Positions 1 to 7,752 of a stretch of 23,364 bases of DNA are shown one piece after another. The notes beneath the pieces are model-generated. The model was not told the origin of the DNA. It ran no database searches and saw only the letters and a list, made by a program, of their open reading frames with translations. Source of the DNA: an uncultured Oscillospiraceae bacterium (GTDB lineage: Bacteria; Bacillota; Clostridia; Oscillospirales; Ruminococcaceae); NCBI GenBank assembly GCA_934232845.1, contig CAKQGD010000028.1:1-23364 (forward strand), read 5' to 3'. Each line of letters begins with the position of its first letter. Position 1 is the stretch's first letter. The translations under genes and the position numbers were made by a program.

Positions 1-48
1 AACAGATCGCCAGCAGCCTGTAATTTTCATTGTACGAAGTTGGCTGGC

Positions 49-180
49 TTACGCCACAACTTACGCCAATTCCCTGTCAAGTGGCGTAGATTTGCGTAGA
101 AATGTGTGAATTTCACCAAAATATAGGAAGCTGCAAAAAGCGGCTCAAAGACTTGATAACTCTACGAAAATCTACGTTTT
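49..180. repeat. Cluster of six related TTACGCCA / TCTACG repeats
   Basis: Six copies of a related motif are visible. TTACGCCAC is at 49-57 and TTACGCCAA at 61-69. Reading the minus strand, TCTACGCCAC is at 90-81 and TCTACGCAAA at 100-91. TCTACGAAAA is at 161-170 and TCTACGTTTT at 171-180. The pairs are spaced 10-12 bp, about one helical turn. The block at 85-100 is the inverted complement of 161-176 with one mismatch, and 50-57 is the perfect inverted complement of 81-88. A GTGAA-T-TTCAC palindrome lies between them at 106-116. Such an array resembles binding sites for a recombinase or regulator, but the protein is unknown. Confidence 0.55.
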
Positions 181-196
181 GCGTTATATGCATTTG

Positions 197-220
197 CTTC
201 AAAAAGTTGCGGTTTTGAAG
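197..220. repeat. Short inverted repeat CTTCAAAA / TTTTGAAG with 8-nt spacer
   Basis: The arms 197-204 and 213-220 are perfect 8-bp inverted repeats around a spacer at 205-212. The geometry resembles a tyrosine recombinase core site, but no second copy is visible in the window to prove it. It follows the repeat cluster at 49-180 directly. Confidence 0.4.
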
Positions 221-260
221 GGCGGTATGTACTGATAAGATCCTGTTCCAAGCCAAAATG

Positions 261-294
261 AGCCGCGCCCGCAGAAATGCGGGCGCGGCTTTTG
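261..294 (+). terminator. Strong rho-independent terminator
   Basis: A perfect 12-bp GC-rich stem (AGCCGCGCCCGC at 261-272 with its complement at 279-290) closes a 6-nt AGAAAT loop and is followed by TTT. It would stop transcription entering from the left edge of the window. On the minus strand the T-run is short and displaced, so the plus orientation is preferred. Confidence 0.75.
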
Positions 295-452
295 CGTGGG
301 AAAGCTTTGCGGGACGCAGAGATGTTTTCCGCCGGCTCTGCAATCTCCGCAGCAAAGTAAAAAGGCACTTGATAGAAGACGGCGTTTTGACGGATCGCAT
401 ATCTTAAAAAAGAAAACGTATTTTTCAGAAGACGGATTTTGTCGAAAAAGAG

Positions 453-498
453 GCCCTGCTGATGCGATTTTTTTTCGCAGCGGCAGGGCTTTCCTCTT
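453..498 (+). terminator. Second hairpin terminator upstream of mraZ
   Basis: The arms 453-467 and 475-489 pair at 13 of 15 positions around a T-run loop. They are followed by TTTCCTCTT on the plus strand. On the minus strand the stem is followed by CTCTTTTT, so it could work in both directions. It ends immediately before the -35 element of the mraZ promoter and would insulate the dcw transcript from upstream reading. Confidence 0.6.
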
Positions 499-525
499 GC
501 AATTTTCTCAAGGAGGGGATATAAT
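497..525 (+). promoter_or_regulatory. Sigma-A promoter of the mraZ operon
   Basis: TTGCAA at 497-502 and a perfect TATAAT at 520-525 are separated by exactly 17 bp. The predicted start is near 532, about 70 bases before the mraZ start codon. It is the only strong consensus promoter before the first dcw genes. The following MraZ-type repeats overlap the predicted initial transcribed region, which fits autoregulation. Confidence 0.75.
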
Positions 526-535
526 AATTTCATTA

Positions 536-560
536 GTGGTGAATTGTGGGTAAAAAGGGT
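536..560 (+). promoter_or_regulatory. Probable MraZ operator (10-bp-spaced GTGG repeats)
   Basis: GTGG occurs at 536-539 and again at 546-549, with a degenerate third copy (AAGGG) at 555-559. The copies are in register every 10 bp, just downstream of the promoter. MraZ proteins are known to bind direct repeats of TGGG/GTGG type in front of their own gene. The identity of this site is inferred from motif, spacing and position. Confidence 0.6.
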
Positions 561-600
561 TTGTAATCCCACGAAAAGGTGAGAAAGGAGGCGGTTTTCC

Positions 601-1020
601 ATGCTGATTGGCGAGTATCAGCACAGCCTGGACGCAAAGGGACGCATCAGCTTTCCCGCGAAGCTGCGGGACGAGCTCGGCGCGCAGTTTGTTGTAACCA
701 AGGGACTGGACAACTGCCTCTCCGTTTACCGTCTCGAGGAATGGAAGCTTCTTGAGCAGAAGACTGCGGCACTTCCCACGAGCAAGGCTCGTCAGATCCA
801 GCGGTTTCTGTTTGCGGGCGCCGCGCTTGTCGAACCGGATAAGCAGGGCCGTGTACTGCTGCCGCAGACTCTGCGTGAATACGCGGGACTTTCCAGCGAT
901 GTGACGGTGGTCGGCGTTTCCACCCGGGCGGAGATTTGGGATACCGCCCGCTGGAACGCTCTCAACAGTGAGCTGACGTGCGAATCCGTCGCAGAGACGA
1001 TGGACGAGCTTGGCTTTTAA
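601..1020 (+). CDS. mraZ: Transcriptional regulator MraZ
   Basis: MraZ is a DNA-binding regulator of the SpoVT/AbrB-like fold that controls the dcw operon it heads. The product is 139 residues, close to the usual ~143. The two tandem family motifs DxxxR are seen as DAKGR at residues 11-15 and DKQGR at 80-84. The ATG is preceded by AAAGGAGG with about 8-9 nt spacing, so the start is secure. The gene is first in the transcript, lies downstream of a consensus promoter and GTGG repeats, and ends 11 nt before rsmH. Its stop codon overlaps the rsmH ribosome site. Regulation is probably autorepression through the repeats at 536-560. The assignment is confident. Confidence 0.95.
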   Translation: MLIGEYQHSLDAKGRISFPAKLRDELGAQFVVTKGLDNCLSVYRLEEWKLLEQKTAALPTSKARQIQRFLFAGAALVEPDKQGRVLLPQTLREYAGLSSDVTVVGVSTRAEIWDTARWNALNSELTCESVAETMDELGF

Positions 1021-1031
1021 GGAGGACGCAG

Positions 1032-1964
1032 ATGGAATTTTCCCACCGGCCGGTCCTGCTTGAAGAAACGCTTGACGCTCTTGCCGTCCGTCCGGACGGC
1101 GTCTACATAGACGGCACCGCGGGGGGAGCGGGACATTCCTCCGAAATTGCACGGCGCTTGACAACGGGAAGGCTGCTTGCCTTGGATAAGGATCCGGATG
1201 CGGTTGCTGCGGCGACGGAGAGGCTCTCTTCATATCCGCAGGCGCAGGTGGTGCAAAACGACTTTCGCAATATCCGCTCGGTCTGGGAAAAAAGCGGGCT
1301 TGCACCCGCAGACGGAGTGCTGCTTGATCTGGGCGTATCCTCCTACCAGCTTGACTGCCCCGAAAGAGGATTCTCTTATCAGAACGAGGCGCCGCTTGAT
1401 ATGCGCATGGCGCAGGCGGGGCTTTCCGCCGCAGATGTGGTCAACACCTACTCCGAGGGGAAACTGATACGAATCCTGCGTGACTACGGGGAAGAAAAGT
1501 TTGCACCCCGCATCGCGAGAGAAATTGTTTCGGCCAGACAGGCGGCGCCTGTTTTGACGACGACGGAGCTTGCGGAGATCATCCGCAGGGCAATTCCCGC
1601 AGCGTGCCGGCGCGAAGGCGGTCATCCCGCCAAGCGCAGCTTTCAGGCCATTCGCATCGAAGTGAACGGAGAACTGGACGCTTTGCGGCAGGCCCTTGCG
1701 GATGCGTTCGCTGTTCTGGCGCCGGGCGGCAGGCTTGCGATCATCACATTTCAGTCTTTAGAGGATCGCATGGTCAAACAGACCTTTTCCGAATATGCCC
1801 GCGGCTGTACCTGTCCTCCGGAATTTCCGGTGTGCGTCTGCGGCAAAACACCGCGCGGCCGGCTTGTGACAAAAAAGCCCGTGACGGCCGCGGAAAAAGA
1901 ACTGGCGGAAAACCGCCGCAGCCACAGCGCCAAGCTGCGCTGCATCGAAAAGATACACGATTAA
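1032..1964 (+). CDS. rsmH: 16S rRNA (cytosine-1402-N4)-methyltransferase RsmH (MraW)
   Basis: RsmH uses S-adenosylmethionine to methylate N4 of C1402 in the decoding centre of 16S rRNA. The product is 310 residues, the normal family length. It begins with the conserved SHRPVLLEE region, followed by the SAM-binding loop DGTAGGAGHS at residues 27-36. The central GVSSYQLD, GFSY and PLDMRM segments and the C-terminal ITFQSLEDR segment are also present. The ATG at 1032 has an ideal AAGGAGG site that overlaps the mraZ stop. An in-frame upstream extension to 978 would overlap mraZ and is not favoured. The position between mraZ and ftsL is the classical one. Confidence 0.96.
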   Translation: MEFSHRPVLLEETLDALAVRPDGVYIDGTAGGAGHSSEIARRLTTGRLLALDKDPDAVAAATERLSSYPQAQVVQNDFRNIRSVWEKSGLAPADGVLLDLGVSSYQLDCPERGFSYQNEAPLDMRMAQAGLSAADVVNTYSEGKLIRILRDYGEEKFAPRIAREIVSARQAAPVLTTTELAEIIRRAIPAACRREGGHPAKRSFQAIRIEVNGELDALRQALADAFAVLAPGGRLAIITFQSLEDRMVKQTFSEYARGCTCPPEFPVCVCGKTPRGRLVTKKPVTAAEKELAENRRSHSAKLRCIEKIHD

Positions 1965-1989
1965 GGATTGAAAAAGGGAGGAACGCCCC

Positions 1990-2481
1990 ATGGCATCCGC
2001 ACAGGCCGCCTATGATTATGACCGGGCAGAGCCGACTTACGCTTCCGCCGCACCGCGGGTGAAGCAGCCGCCGGAACTGCATGTGGTGGAGAGCCGCGCC
2101 GCCCGCAGCCGCGCCGCCTACCGGCGTGCCGCCGCTGTATTTCTTTTGGTGATGGGCATTGTGGCGGCCAGCCTTTACAACCGCATGGTGCTCACCGAGC
2201 TGACCGCTCAGGTGGAGGCGGTGCAGAATCAATATGACGCGCTTCTCAGCGAAAACCGCCGGATGCAGGTCGAGTTGGAGGGAAAAACCTCTCTGCGCTC
2301 GATTCAGGAAGCGGCGGAAGCTCTTGGAATGTCGAGAGCAGAAAACTACCAGATCGAGTATGTGGATCTCGGAGAGAACGACCGTGTGGTGGTGACGAGC
2401 GATGAGTCCAGCTGGCTCGAAGCCTCTGCGGCGGCGGTGCGGGATGCTTTCGACCGCGCGCTGGAATATCTCGGCTGGTGA
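1990..2481 (+). CDS. ftsL: FtsL-like septum formation protein
   Basis: FtsL is a small bitopic divisome protein that pairs with DivIC and DivIB to regulate septal wall synthesis. The 163-residue product has a ~46-residue cytoplasmic part, one membrane span at about residues 47-65, and a coiled coil at about 66-98. An IEYVDLGENDRVVV beta-like stretch then precedes a C-terminal amphipathic helix near 140-163. Sequence similarity within FtsL is low, so the call rests on topology and on position between rsmH and the class B PBP. The GGGAGG site 9-13 nt upstream supports the ATG. The extra C-terminal helix after the coiled coil is longer than in the Bacillus protein. Confidence 0.8.
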   Translation: MASAQAAYDYDRAEPTYASAAPRVKQPPELHVVESRAARSRAAYRRAAAVFLLVMGIVAASLYNRMVLTELTAQVEAVQNQYDALLSENRRMQVELEGKTSLRSIQEAAEALGMSRAENYQIEYVDLGENDRVVVTSDESSWLEASAAAVRDAFDRALEYLGW

Positions 2482-2492
2482 CATCGTACACT
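2463..2492 (+). promoter_or_regulatory. Candidate sigma-E-type promoter before spoVD
   Basis: GGAATATC at 2463-2470 and CGTACACT at 2485-2492 are separated by 14 bp. They resemble the Bacillus sigma-E elements (KMATATT and CATACAMT), with seven of eight bases matching in the -10. Bacillus spoVD is transcribed by sigma-E, so the position makes sense. The -35 lies inside the ftsL coding end, and a hairpin at 2548-2584 lies between this promoter and spoVD, which weakens the case. Confidence 0.35.
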
Positions 2493-2547
2493 GGAAAAAG
2501 CGGGCTGCCGTACTTGGCGGACGCTTTATGACAGAATAAGCTTTTCG

Positions 2548-2593
2548 CTAAGAGTTAAGTCAATCGGATTGCCTTAGCTCTTAGTTTCTTTTA
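2548..2593 (+). terminator. Hairpin terminator or attenuator between ftsL and spoVD
   Basis: The arms 2548-2559 and 2573-2584 pair at 11 of 12 positions. An inner CAAT/ATTG helix extends the stem, and TTTCTTTTA follows. It has the form of a rho-independent terminator placed inside the dcw cluster. It may separate mraZ-rsmH-ftsL from the downstream genes or act as a leaky attenuator, because no strong promoter fits in the ~35 nt left before the spoVD ribosome site. Confidence 0.6.
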
Positions 2594-2627
2594 GAGGCAG
2601 TTCGACCACAATCGTCAGGAGGCACCC

Positions 2628-4874
2628 ATGTCCAAAAAACCGCAGACCTCAAACCATATGAGAATAAAAATCAATATTGTTCTTGCTATGCTGGTGCTTG
2701 TGGGGTTCGGCATCCTGATCGGGCGGCTTTACCGGCTTCAGGTGGTGGAGGGGGAGTATTATCAGACCCTTGCTCTGAAACAGCAGCTGCGCCCGACTGA
2801 GATCAGCGCACAGCGCGGCTCGATTTACGACCGCAGCCACAAAACGCTCGCGGCCTCCGCCACGGTGTGGACGGTGACGATTTCTCCCGCCGAAATGAAG
2901 GACCAAAAGGAGCTGGAAACCGTAGCCGCCTTTTTGTCCGAGCTGCTCGGCGTGGAGTATGACAAGATCATGGAGCGCGGCAAAAAGACATCGAGCTATT
3001 ATGAGATTATCAAGCACAAGGTAGAGCAGACCACAGCGGATCAGATTACGGCGTTTTGTCTGGAAAACGATATCGGCAGCGTCAACCTGATTGAGGATAA
3101 CAAGCGTTATTATCCGTACGGCAGCCTTGCCTCCACGGTATTGGGCTTTACCGGTTCGGAAAATAAGGGCGCATATGGGCTGGAATCCTACTATGAAAAA
3201 ACGCTTGCCGGCACCTCCGGCATGGTTGTTTCGGTAAAAAATGCGAAAAGCGGAGATATGCCCTATTCGTATGAGCAAAGGTACGAGGCGGTGGACGGCA
3301 ATTCTTTGGTGCTGACCATCGATGAGGTGGTGCAGCACAGTCTGGAGACGCACCTTGCCGCGGCTGTGGTGGAACACAATGTGCAGAATAAGGCTGTGGG
3401 TATTGTAATGGACGTCAATACCGGCGCGGTTCTCGGCATGACGACCCAGCCGGATTTCGATCCCAATAAGCCGACCGAGATTGCGGACGCGGCCGCCGCG
3501 GCCTACGTCGAAAGCCTGTCGGATGACAGCGAGGCGCAGGCTAAGGCGAAAAGCGAGGCGCAGTTTGCCCAGTGGAGAAACAAAGCGGTATCCGACGCAT
3601 ATGAGCCGGGATCCGTGTTCAAGATCATCACGGGTGCAACCGCATTGGAAACCGGCGCTTCGCAGGAAACGGGAATCTATTATACCTGCACCGGCTCCTA
3701 TACGGTGGCGGGACGCACCAAAAGCTGCTGGAAAACCGCGGGTCACGGCACGATCGACTTTACACACGCGGTGATGTATTCCTGCAACCCCGCTTTTATG
3801 ATGATCGGAGAAAAAATCGGCGCAGAAGCGTTTCAGAATTATTTCGAACGATTCGGTCTGCGGGAGCCGACCGGCATTGATCTGCCCGGCGAGGCCGAAG
3901 GGTATTTTTATTCCGATCTCGTCGCGTACGACAAACAGTCTCCGGAATATCTTGCGTCGTCTTCGTTCGGCCAGACCTTTACGGTGACGCCGATTCAGAT
4001 GATTACTGCCGTTTCGGCGGCCGTCAACGGCGGAAAGCTCTATGAGCCGTATGTCGTGTCGCAGGTGCTGGACCCGGAAGGAAACGTAATTTCCACAACG
4101 GAACCGGTGATGAAGCGCCGCGTCATCAGTGAAGAAAACAGCGAGGCAATGTGCCGTATTATCGAAAAGGTGGTCGGCACGACGGACGGCTCCGGCAAAA
4201 AAGCCTATGTACCGGGGTATCGCATCGGAGGAAAAACCGGCACCAGCCAAAAGCTTGCAGAGGTCTCGGAGGACGGCGAGCGCTACATCGTCTCGTTTGT
4301 CGGCGTTGCGCCGATCGACGATCCGCAGATCGCGGTGCTGGTTGTGCTTGACGAACCGATTGTCGCCAACATCTACGGTTCTGTGATCGCGGCGCCTGTT
4401 GTCGGCGCGGTGATGACGGATATACTGCCGTATCTCGGCATAGAGCCGGTTTACACCGAGGAAGAAGCCGCGGTTTACGAAGTCGAGGTGCCCAATGTGA
4501 CCGGCCAGCTGATGCACGATGCAATCAGCGAGCTGACGATTTCGCAGCTCTCGTATAAGACGGTCGGCGACGGGGTGACGGTGAGACGGCAGCTGCCCGC
4601 GTCCGGGCAGGAATGTCCCAAGGGGACCACGGTGATTCTGTATATGGATGAGGAGGCCGAGACCAAGAAAGCGACGGTGCCGGATGTGCTCGGCATGTCG
4701 CCTCAGCAGGCGAACCGCACGATCTTAAACGCGGGGCTGAATATCCGCTTTGCCGGCGACGACGTCGAAAGCGGTTCCGCCGTGGCGGTATCGCAGAATC
4801 CCGCCGCCGGGACCGAGGCGGAGGCCGGTACGATTGTGGAAGTGACGTTCGCCGTTCTGCTGCAGTCCTCCTGA
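2628..4874 (+). CDS. spoVD: Class B penicillin-binding protein, SpoVD type, with two PASTA domains
   Basis: This is a monofunctional D,D-transpeptidase that cross-links peptidoglycan with its SEDS partner during division or spore cortex synthesis. The 748-residue protein starts with a short basic tail and a single membrane anchor at about residues 15-35. A PBP dimerisation domain follows, with the AQRGSIYDR signature. The transpeptidase domain has the acylated serine in SVFK (S329, K332), SCN at 385-387 and KTG at 536-538. Two PASTA domains close it at about 620-682 and 683-748. Bacillus SpoVD is shorter and has one PASTA domain, so FtsI/PBP2x-type function in vegetative division is possible. 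The AGGAGG site fixes the ATG. It stands upstream of murE and in the same cluster as spoVE. Confidence 0.92.
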   Translation: MSKKPQTSNHMRIKINIVLAMLVLVGFGILIGRLYRLQVVEGEYYQTLALKQQLRPTEISAQRGSIYDRSHKTLAASATVWTVTISPAEMKDQKELETVAAFLSELLGVEYDKIMERGKKTSSYYEIIKHKVEQTTADQITAFCLENDIGSVNLIEDNKRYYPYGSLASTVLGFTGSENKGAYGLESYYEKTLAGTSGMVVSVKNAKSGDMPYSYEQRYEAVDGNSLVLTIDEVVQHSLETHLAAAVVEHNVQNKAVGIVMDVNTGAVLGMTTQPDFDPNKPTEIADAAAAAYVESLSDDSEAQAKAKSEAQFAQWRNKAVSDAYEPGSVFKIITGATALETGASQETGIYYTCTGSYTVAGRTKSCWKTAGHGTIDFTHAVMYSCNPAFMMIGEKIGAEAFQNYFERFGLREPTGIDLPGEAEGYFYSDLVAYDKQSPEYLASSSFGQTFTVTPIQMITAVSAAVNGGKLYEPYVVSQVLDPEGNVISTTEPVMKRRVISEENSEAMCRIIEKVVGTTDGSGKKAYVPGYRIGGKTGTSQKLAEVSEDGERYIVSFVGVAPIDDPQIAVLVVLDEPIVANIYGSVIAAPVVGAVMTDILPYLGIEPVYTEEEAAVYEVEVPNVTGQLMHDAISELTISQLSYKTVGDGVTVRRQLPASGQECPKGTTVILYMDEEAETKKATVPDVLGMSPQQANRTILNAGLNIRFAGDDVESGSAVAVSQNPAAGTEAEAGTIVEVTFAVLLQSS

Positions 4875-4930
4875 ACTTCTGAATTTTCATTCTCTTAATC
4901 CGATTTTTCTTCAACAAGGGGGCAGACGTG

Positions 4931-6394
4931 ATGAAACTTTGCGATCTTCTTTCAGGCGTGCCGTTGGAAGCGGCGGCTTTTGATGCGGAAATCACACATT
5001 TAACTTCCGACTCTCGGCGAGTGACGCCGGGCTCGGTTTATTTCTGCCTGCGGGGTTCTGCTGCGGACGGACATGATTTTGCAAAAAAAGCGTTGGAGAA
5101 CGGCGCCGCCGCTGTGGTGTGCGAGCGTGATCTGGGACTTTCCCGTCAGCTTGTAACGCCGGATACCCACTACGCTTATGCCGCAGCATGCGGCAATTAC
5201 TACGGAAATCCGCAGAACGCAATGAAGCTTGTGGGCGTGACGGGTACCAACGGCAAGACAACCGTGACGCATCTGATCCGCGACGTGCTGCACGGCTTTG
5301 GGAAAAAGGTCGGTCTGATCGGTACGATCGAGACCGATATCGACGGCGTATCCACCCCCGCCCGTTATACCACGCCGGACCCCCTGTCGTTTTTCGCGCT
5401 GCTGGATCAGATGAAACAGGCGGGCTGTGAGTATGTGGTGATGGAGGTCTCTTCCCACGGGCTTGACCAGAAACGCACCGGCGCATGCCGGTTTGCCGCA
5501 GGCGTATTTATGAACCTGACGCAGGATCATCTTGACTATCACAAGACGATGGAAGCCTATTTCGAGGCGAAGAAGCGGCTCTTTTCGCTCTGTGACGTCG
5601 GCGTGGTCAATCTGGATGACGCATACGGGCGGCGCATTCGTGAGGAGGCGGAGAAAATACCAATCCGCACGTTTTCGTCCGAAGGCCTCGACGAGGCGGA
5701 TTATACGGCCAAAAGCGTGGAGCTTCGCCCCGACGGCAGCCGATTCGCCTTTGTGGGCAAGGGGATGATCTGCCGGGTGAAATTTCCCGTGCCGGGTGCG
5801 TTTTCCGTGTCGAACGCGATGGCGGCCCTTTCTTGTCTGGTGGAACTGGGATTCCCTCTGGAGGAATCCGCCGCGCTGCTGGAAAAGACACACGGTGTTC
5901 CCGGACGGTTTGAAGTACTGCGCACGGGCACGCCCTATACGGTGATCCGCGATTATGCGCACGCGCCCGACGCGGTGGAAAAGGTGCTTGCCACTCTGCG
6001 TACGACGACGCAGGGCCGCATCGTGATCCTGATTGGATGCGCGGGCAACCGCGACCGCAGCAAGCGAAAGAAGATGACCGACGCGGCGGCAAGGCTTGCG
6101 GATTTTGTGATTTTAACCTCTGACAATCCGCGCAGCGAGGACCCGATGCAGATCATCGAGGATGCGATGCCGGGACTTCTGGCGCATAAAACACCCTATC
6201 AGGTGATCTGCGACCGGTACGAGGCCATCGGCTGGGCGCTGGATCACGCAAAGCCCGGCGACACGCTGCTGCTCGCGGGCAAGGGACACGAGGATTATCA
6301 GGTGCTCGCCCATGCAACCGTGCATTTTGACGAGCGTGAAGTTGTAGCGGAACTTTTGAAAAAGCAGGCGGAGGAAGCGGCATGCAGGAAATAA
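4931..6394 (+). CDS. murE: UDP-MurNAc-tripeptide synthetase MurE (meso-DAP adding)
   Basis: MurE is the cytoplasmic ATP-dependent ligase that adds the third stem-peptide residue to UDP-MurNAc-L-Ala-D-Glu. The product is 487 residues, normal for the family. The ATP loop GVTGTNGKTT is at residues 102-111, and the amino-acid selectivity motif DNPR is at 398-401, followed by SEDP. DNPR marks meso-diaminopimelate specificity, whereas lysine-adding enzymes differ here. I chose ATG 4931 over the adjacent in-frame GTG 4928, because both share the AGGGGG site and ATG is the usual choice. The gene overlaps murF by 13 nt, indicating translational coupling. Confidence 0.96.
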   Translation: MKLCDLLSGVPLEAAAFDAEITHLTSDSRRVTPGSVYFCLRGSAADGHDFAKKALENGAAAVVCERDLGLSRQLVTPDTHYAYAAACGNYYGNPQNAMKLVGVTGTNGKTTVTHLIRDVLHGFGKKVGLIGTIETDIDGVSTPARYTTPDPLSFFALLDQMKQAGCEYVVMEVSSHGLDQKRTGACRFAAGVFMNLTQDHLDYHKTMEAYFEAKKRLFSLCDVGVVNLDDAYGRRIREEAEKIPIRTFSSEGLDEADYTAKSVELRPDGSRFAFVGKGMICRVKFPVPGAFSVSNAMAALSCLVELGFPLEESAALLEKTHGVPGRFEVLRTGTPYTVIRDYAHAPDAVEKVLATLRTTTQGRIVILIGCAGNRDRSKRKKMTDAAARLADFVILTSDNPRSEDPMQIIEDAMPGLLAHKTPYQVICDRYEAIGWALDHAKPGDTLLLAGKGHEDYQVLAHATVHFDEREVVAELLKKQAEEAACRK

Positions 6395-7752
6395 AACTGG
6401 CACAAATCGCGCAGGCGCTCGGCGTTCCCTTTTCGGGGGAGGGCGCCGTGACCGAAGTCGTGACCGACTCGCGTCTGTGCGGCCCGGGAAAACTATTTGT
6501 GGCGCTTGTCGGGGACCGTGCCGACGGCAACGACTTTGTGCCCTCCGCGTTGGAAAGGGGAGCCGAGGCCGCCGTGGCGACGCGGCTCGCGCCGGGCGCG
6601 GATCCCGCACGGGTGATGCTTGTGCCGGACGGACGGCTCGCGATGATTGCGATCGGTGCTCTGGCACGCGCACGGTTTGATATTCCCTTTGTGGGGGTGA
6701 CGGGCAGCGTCGGTAAGACCACCACAAAGGAATTTATCCACGCGGTGCTCAGCGCCAAATACAACACGCTGAAAAATCTCGGCAACCAGAACGACGAGGT
6801 CGGCGTGCCGAATACGCTTTTTCGTTTGGAGGCTGCGCATGAGGCGGCCATCATCGAGATGGGCATGAGCGGCCGCGGGCAGATTCATGATCTGACGATG
6901 GCGGTACGTCCTTCGGTCGGCGTGATTACGTCAGTGGGCACATCGCACCTCGAGCATCTCGGCACCCGGGAAAATATTCTCAGGGCGAAGCTGGAGATTC
7001 GAGACGGCATGCCGGACGGTGCGCCGCTCTTTCTCTGCGGAGACAACGATCTGCTCTGCACCGTGCAGGACGAACGCCTGCGCGTGTTTTTCTACGGAAT
7101 CACAAACCCCGGCTGCGACATTCGCGGCGAAGATCTTGAGCAGCGCGGGGAAGAAACGTTTTTTACGATTCACTCCCCGTGGGGAGAATATTCCGCCCGG
7201 ATTCCGGCGGTCGGACGGCACAATGTCGTCGATGCGCTTGCGGCGTTCGGCGTCGGCTGTGTGATGGGCGTGCGTCCCGAGCAGGCGGCGCAGTCTCTCG
7301 CCGACTATATTCCCACCGGAATGCGGCAAAAGGTCACTCATCGAAACGGAGTGACCGTTGTGGAGGACTGCTACAACTGTTCGCCGGATTCGCTGCGCGC
7401 GGCGGCGCTGACGCTTGCCTCGTATCCCGCGAAGGGCAGGCGGGTTTTGGTGCTTTCCGATATGCTGGAACTGGGACCGGACAGTCCCGCGATGCACCGT
7501 GCCTGCGGGAACTTTATCGCAAAGCAGGGCATTGATCTGCTGATGGCGTTCGGCCCTCTTTCCCGCTCGACGGCGGACGGCGCGGCGGACGCAGGGCTTG
7601 AGCGTTCGGTCTGGTACGAAACAAAAGAAGAACTGGCCGCCGCTTTGCACGGCGTTCTGCGCGAAGGCGATGTGGCATGGTTTAAGGCAAGCCGCGGACA
7701 GAAACTGGAAGACGTGGTTCGTTTGATTTACGGCGAGGAGGAAGAAAAATGA
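6382..7752 (+). CDS. murF: UDP-MurNAc-tripeptide--D-Ala-D-Ala ligase MurF
   Basis: MurF completes the cytoplasmic pentapeptide precursor by joining D-Ala-D-Ala to UDP-MurNAc-tripeptide. The 456-residue product has the N-terminal MurE/F domain (TDSR at about residues 28-31), the ATP loop GVTGSVGKTT at 105-114, the NQNDEVG(V)P segment that follows it in MurF, and EDCYNCSPDS with the C-terminal Mur ligase domain. The ATG lies inside the end of murE with a GGAGG site upstream. The stop codon forms an ATGA overlap with mraY. All three Mur ligase domains are intact. Confidence 0.96.
   Translation: MQEIKLAQIAQALGVPFSGEGAVTEVVTDSRLCGPGKLFVALVGDRADGNDFVPSALERGAEAAVATRLAPGADPARVMLVPDGRLAMIAIGALARARFDIPFVGVTGSVGKTTTKEFIHAVLSAKYNTLKNLGNQNDEVGVPNTLFRLEAAHEAAIIEMGMSGRGQIHDLTMAVRPSVGVITSVGTSHLEHLGTRENILRAKLEIRDGMPDGAPLFLCGDNDLLCTVQDERLRVFFYGITNPGCDIRGEDLEQRGEETFFTIHSPWGEYSARIPAVGRHNVVDALAAFGVGCVMGVRPEQAAQSLADYIPTGMRQKVTHRNGVTVVEDCYNCSPDSLRAAALTLASYPAKGRRVLVLSDMLELGPDSPAMHRACGNFIAKQGIDLLMAFGPLSRSTADGAADAGLERSVWYETKEELAAALHGVLREGDVAWFKASRGQKLEDVVRLIYGEEEEK

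Larger units (their letters stand above)
1..496. other. Gene-free stretch upstream of the dcw cluster
   Basis: I find no open reading frame here with a plausible ribosome site and recognisable protein. The stretch holds a cluster of short YTACG-type repeats at 49-180, an inverted repeat with an 8-nt spacer at 197-220, and two rho-independent terminator hairpins at 261-290 and 453-489. In frame 3 the first bases read as the tail of a protein ending ...QIASSL and stopping at position 23. That is too short to assign. Confidence 0.6.

Noticed and set aside
162..602. 146-residue minus-strand frame upstream of mraZ
   Set aside because: It runs through both terminator hairpins, the mraZ promoter and the operator in reverse, has no start signal, and shows no recognisable protein.
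2584..2612. Possible promoter just before spoVD ending in CACAAT
   Set aside because: Only ACAAT matches the sigma-E -10, and the bases at the -35 position (GTTTCT) fit neither sigma-A nor sigma-E.
2649..4517. 622-residue open frame on the minus strand opposite spoVD
   Set aside because: It lies entirely within the coding strand of an intact class B PBP, has no ribosome site, and its product (rich in His, Arg and Ile) has no recognisable domain. Long antisense frames arise from GC-rich codon use.
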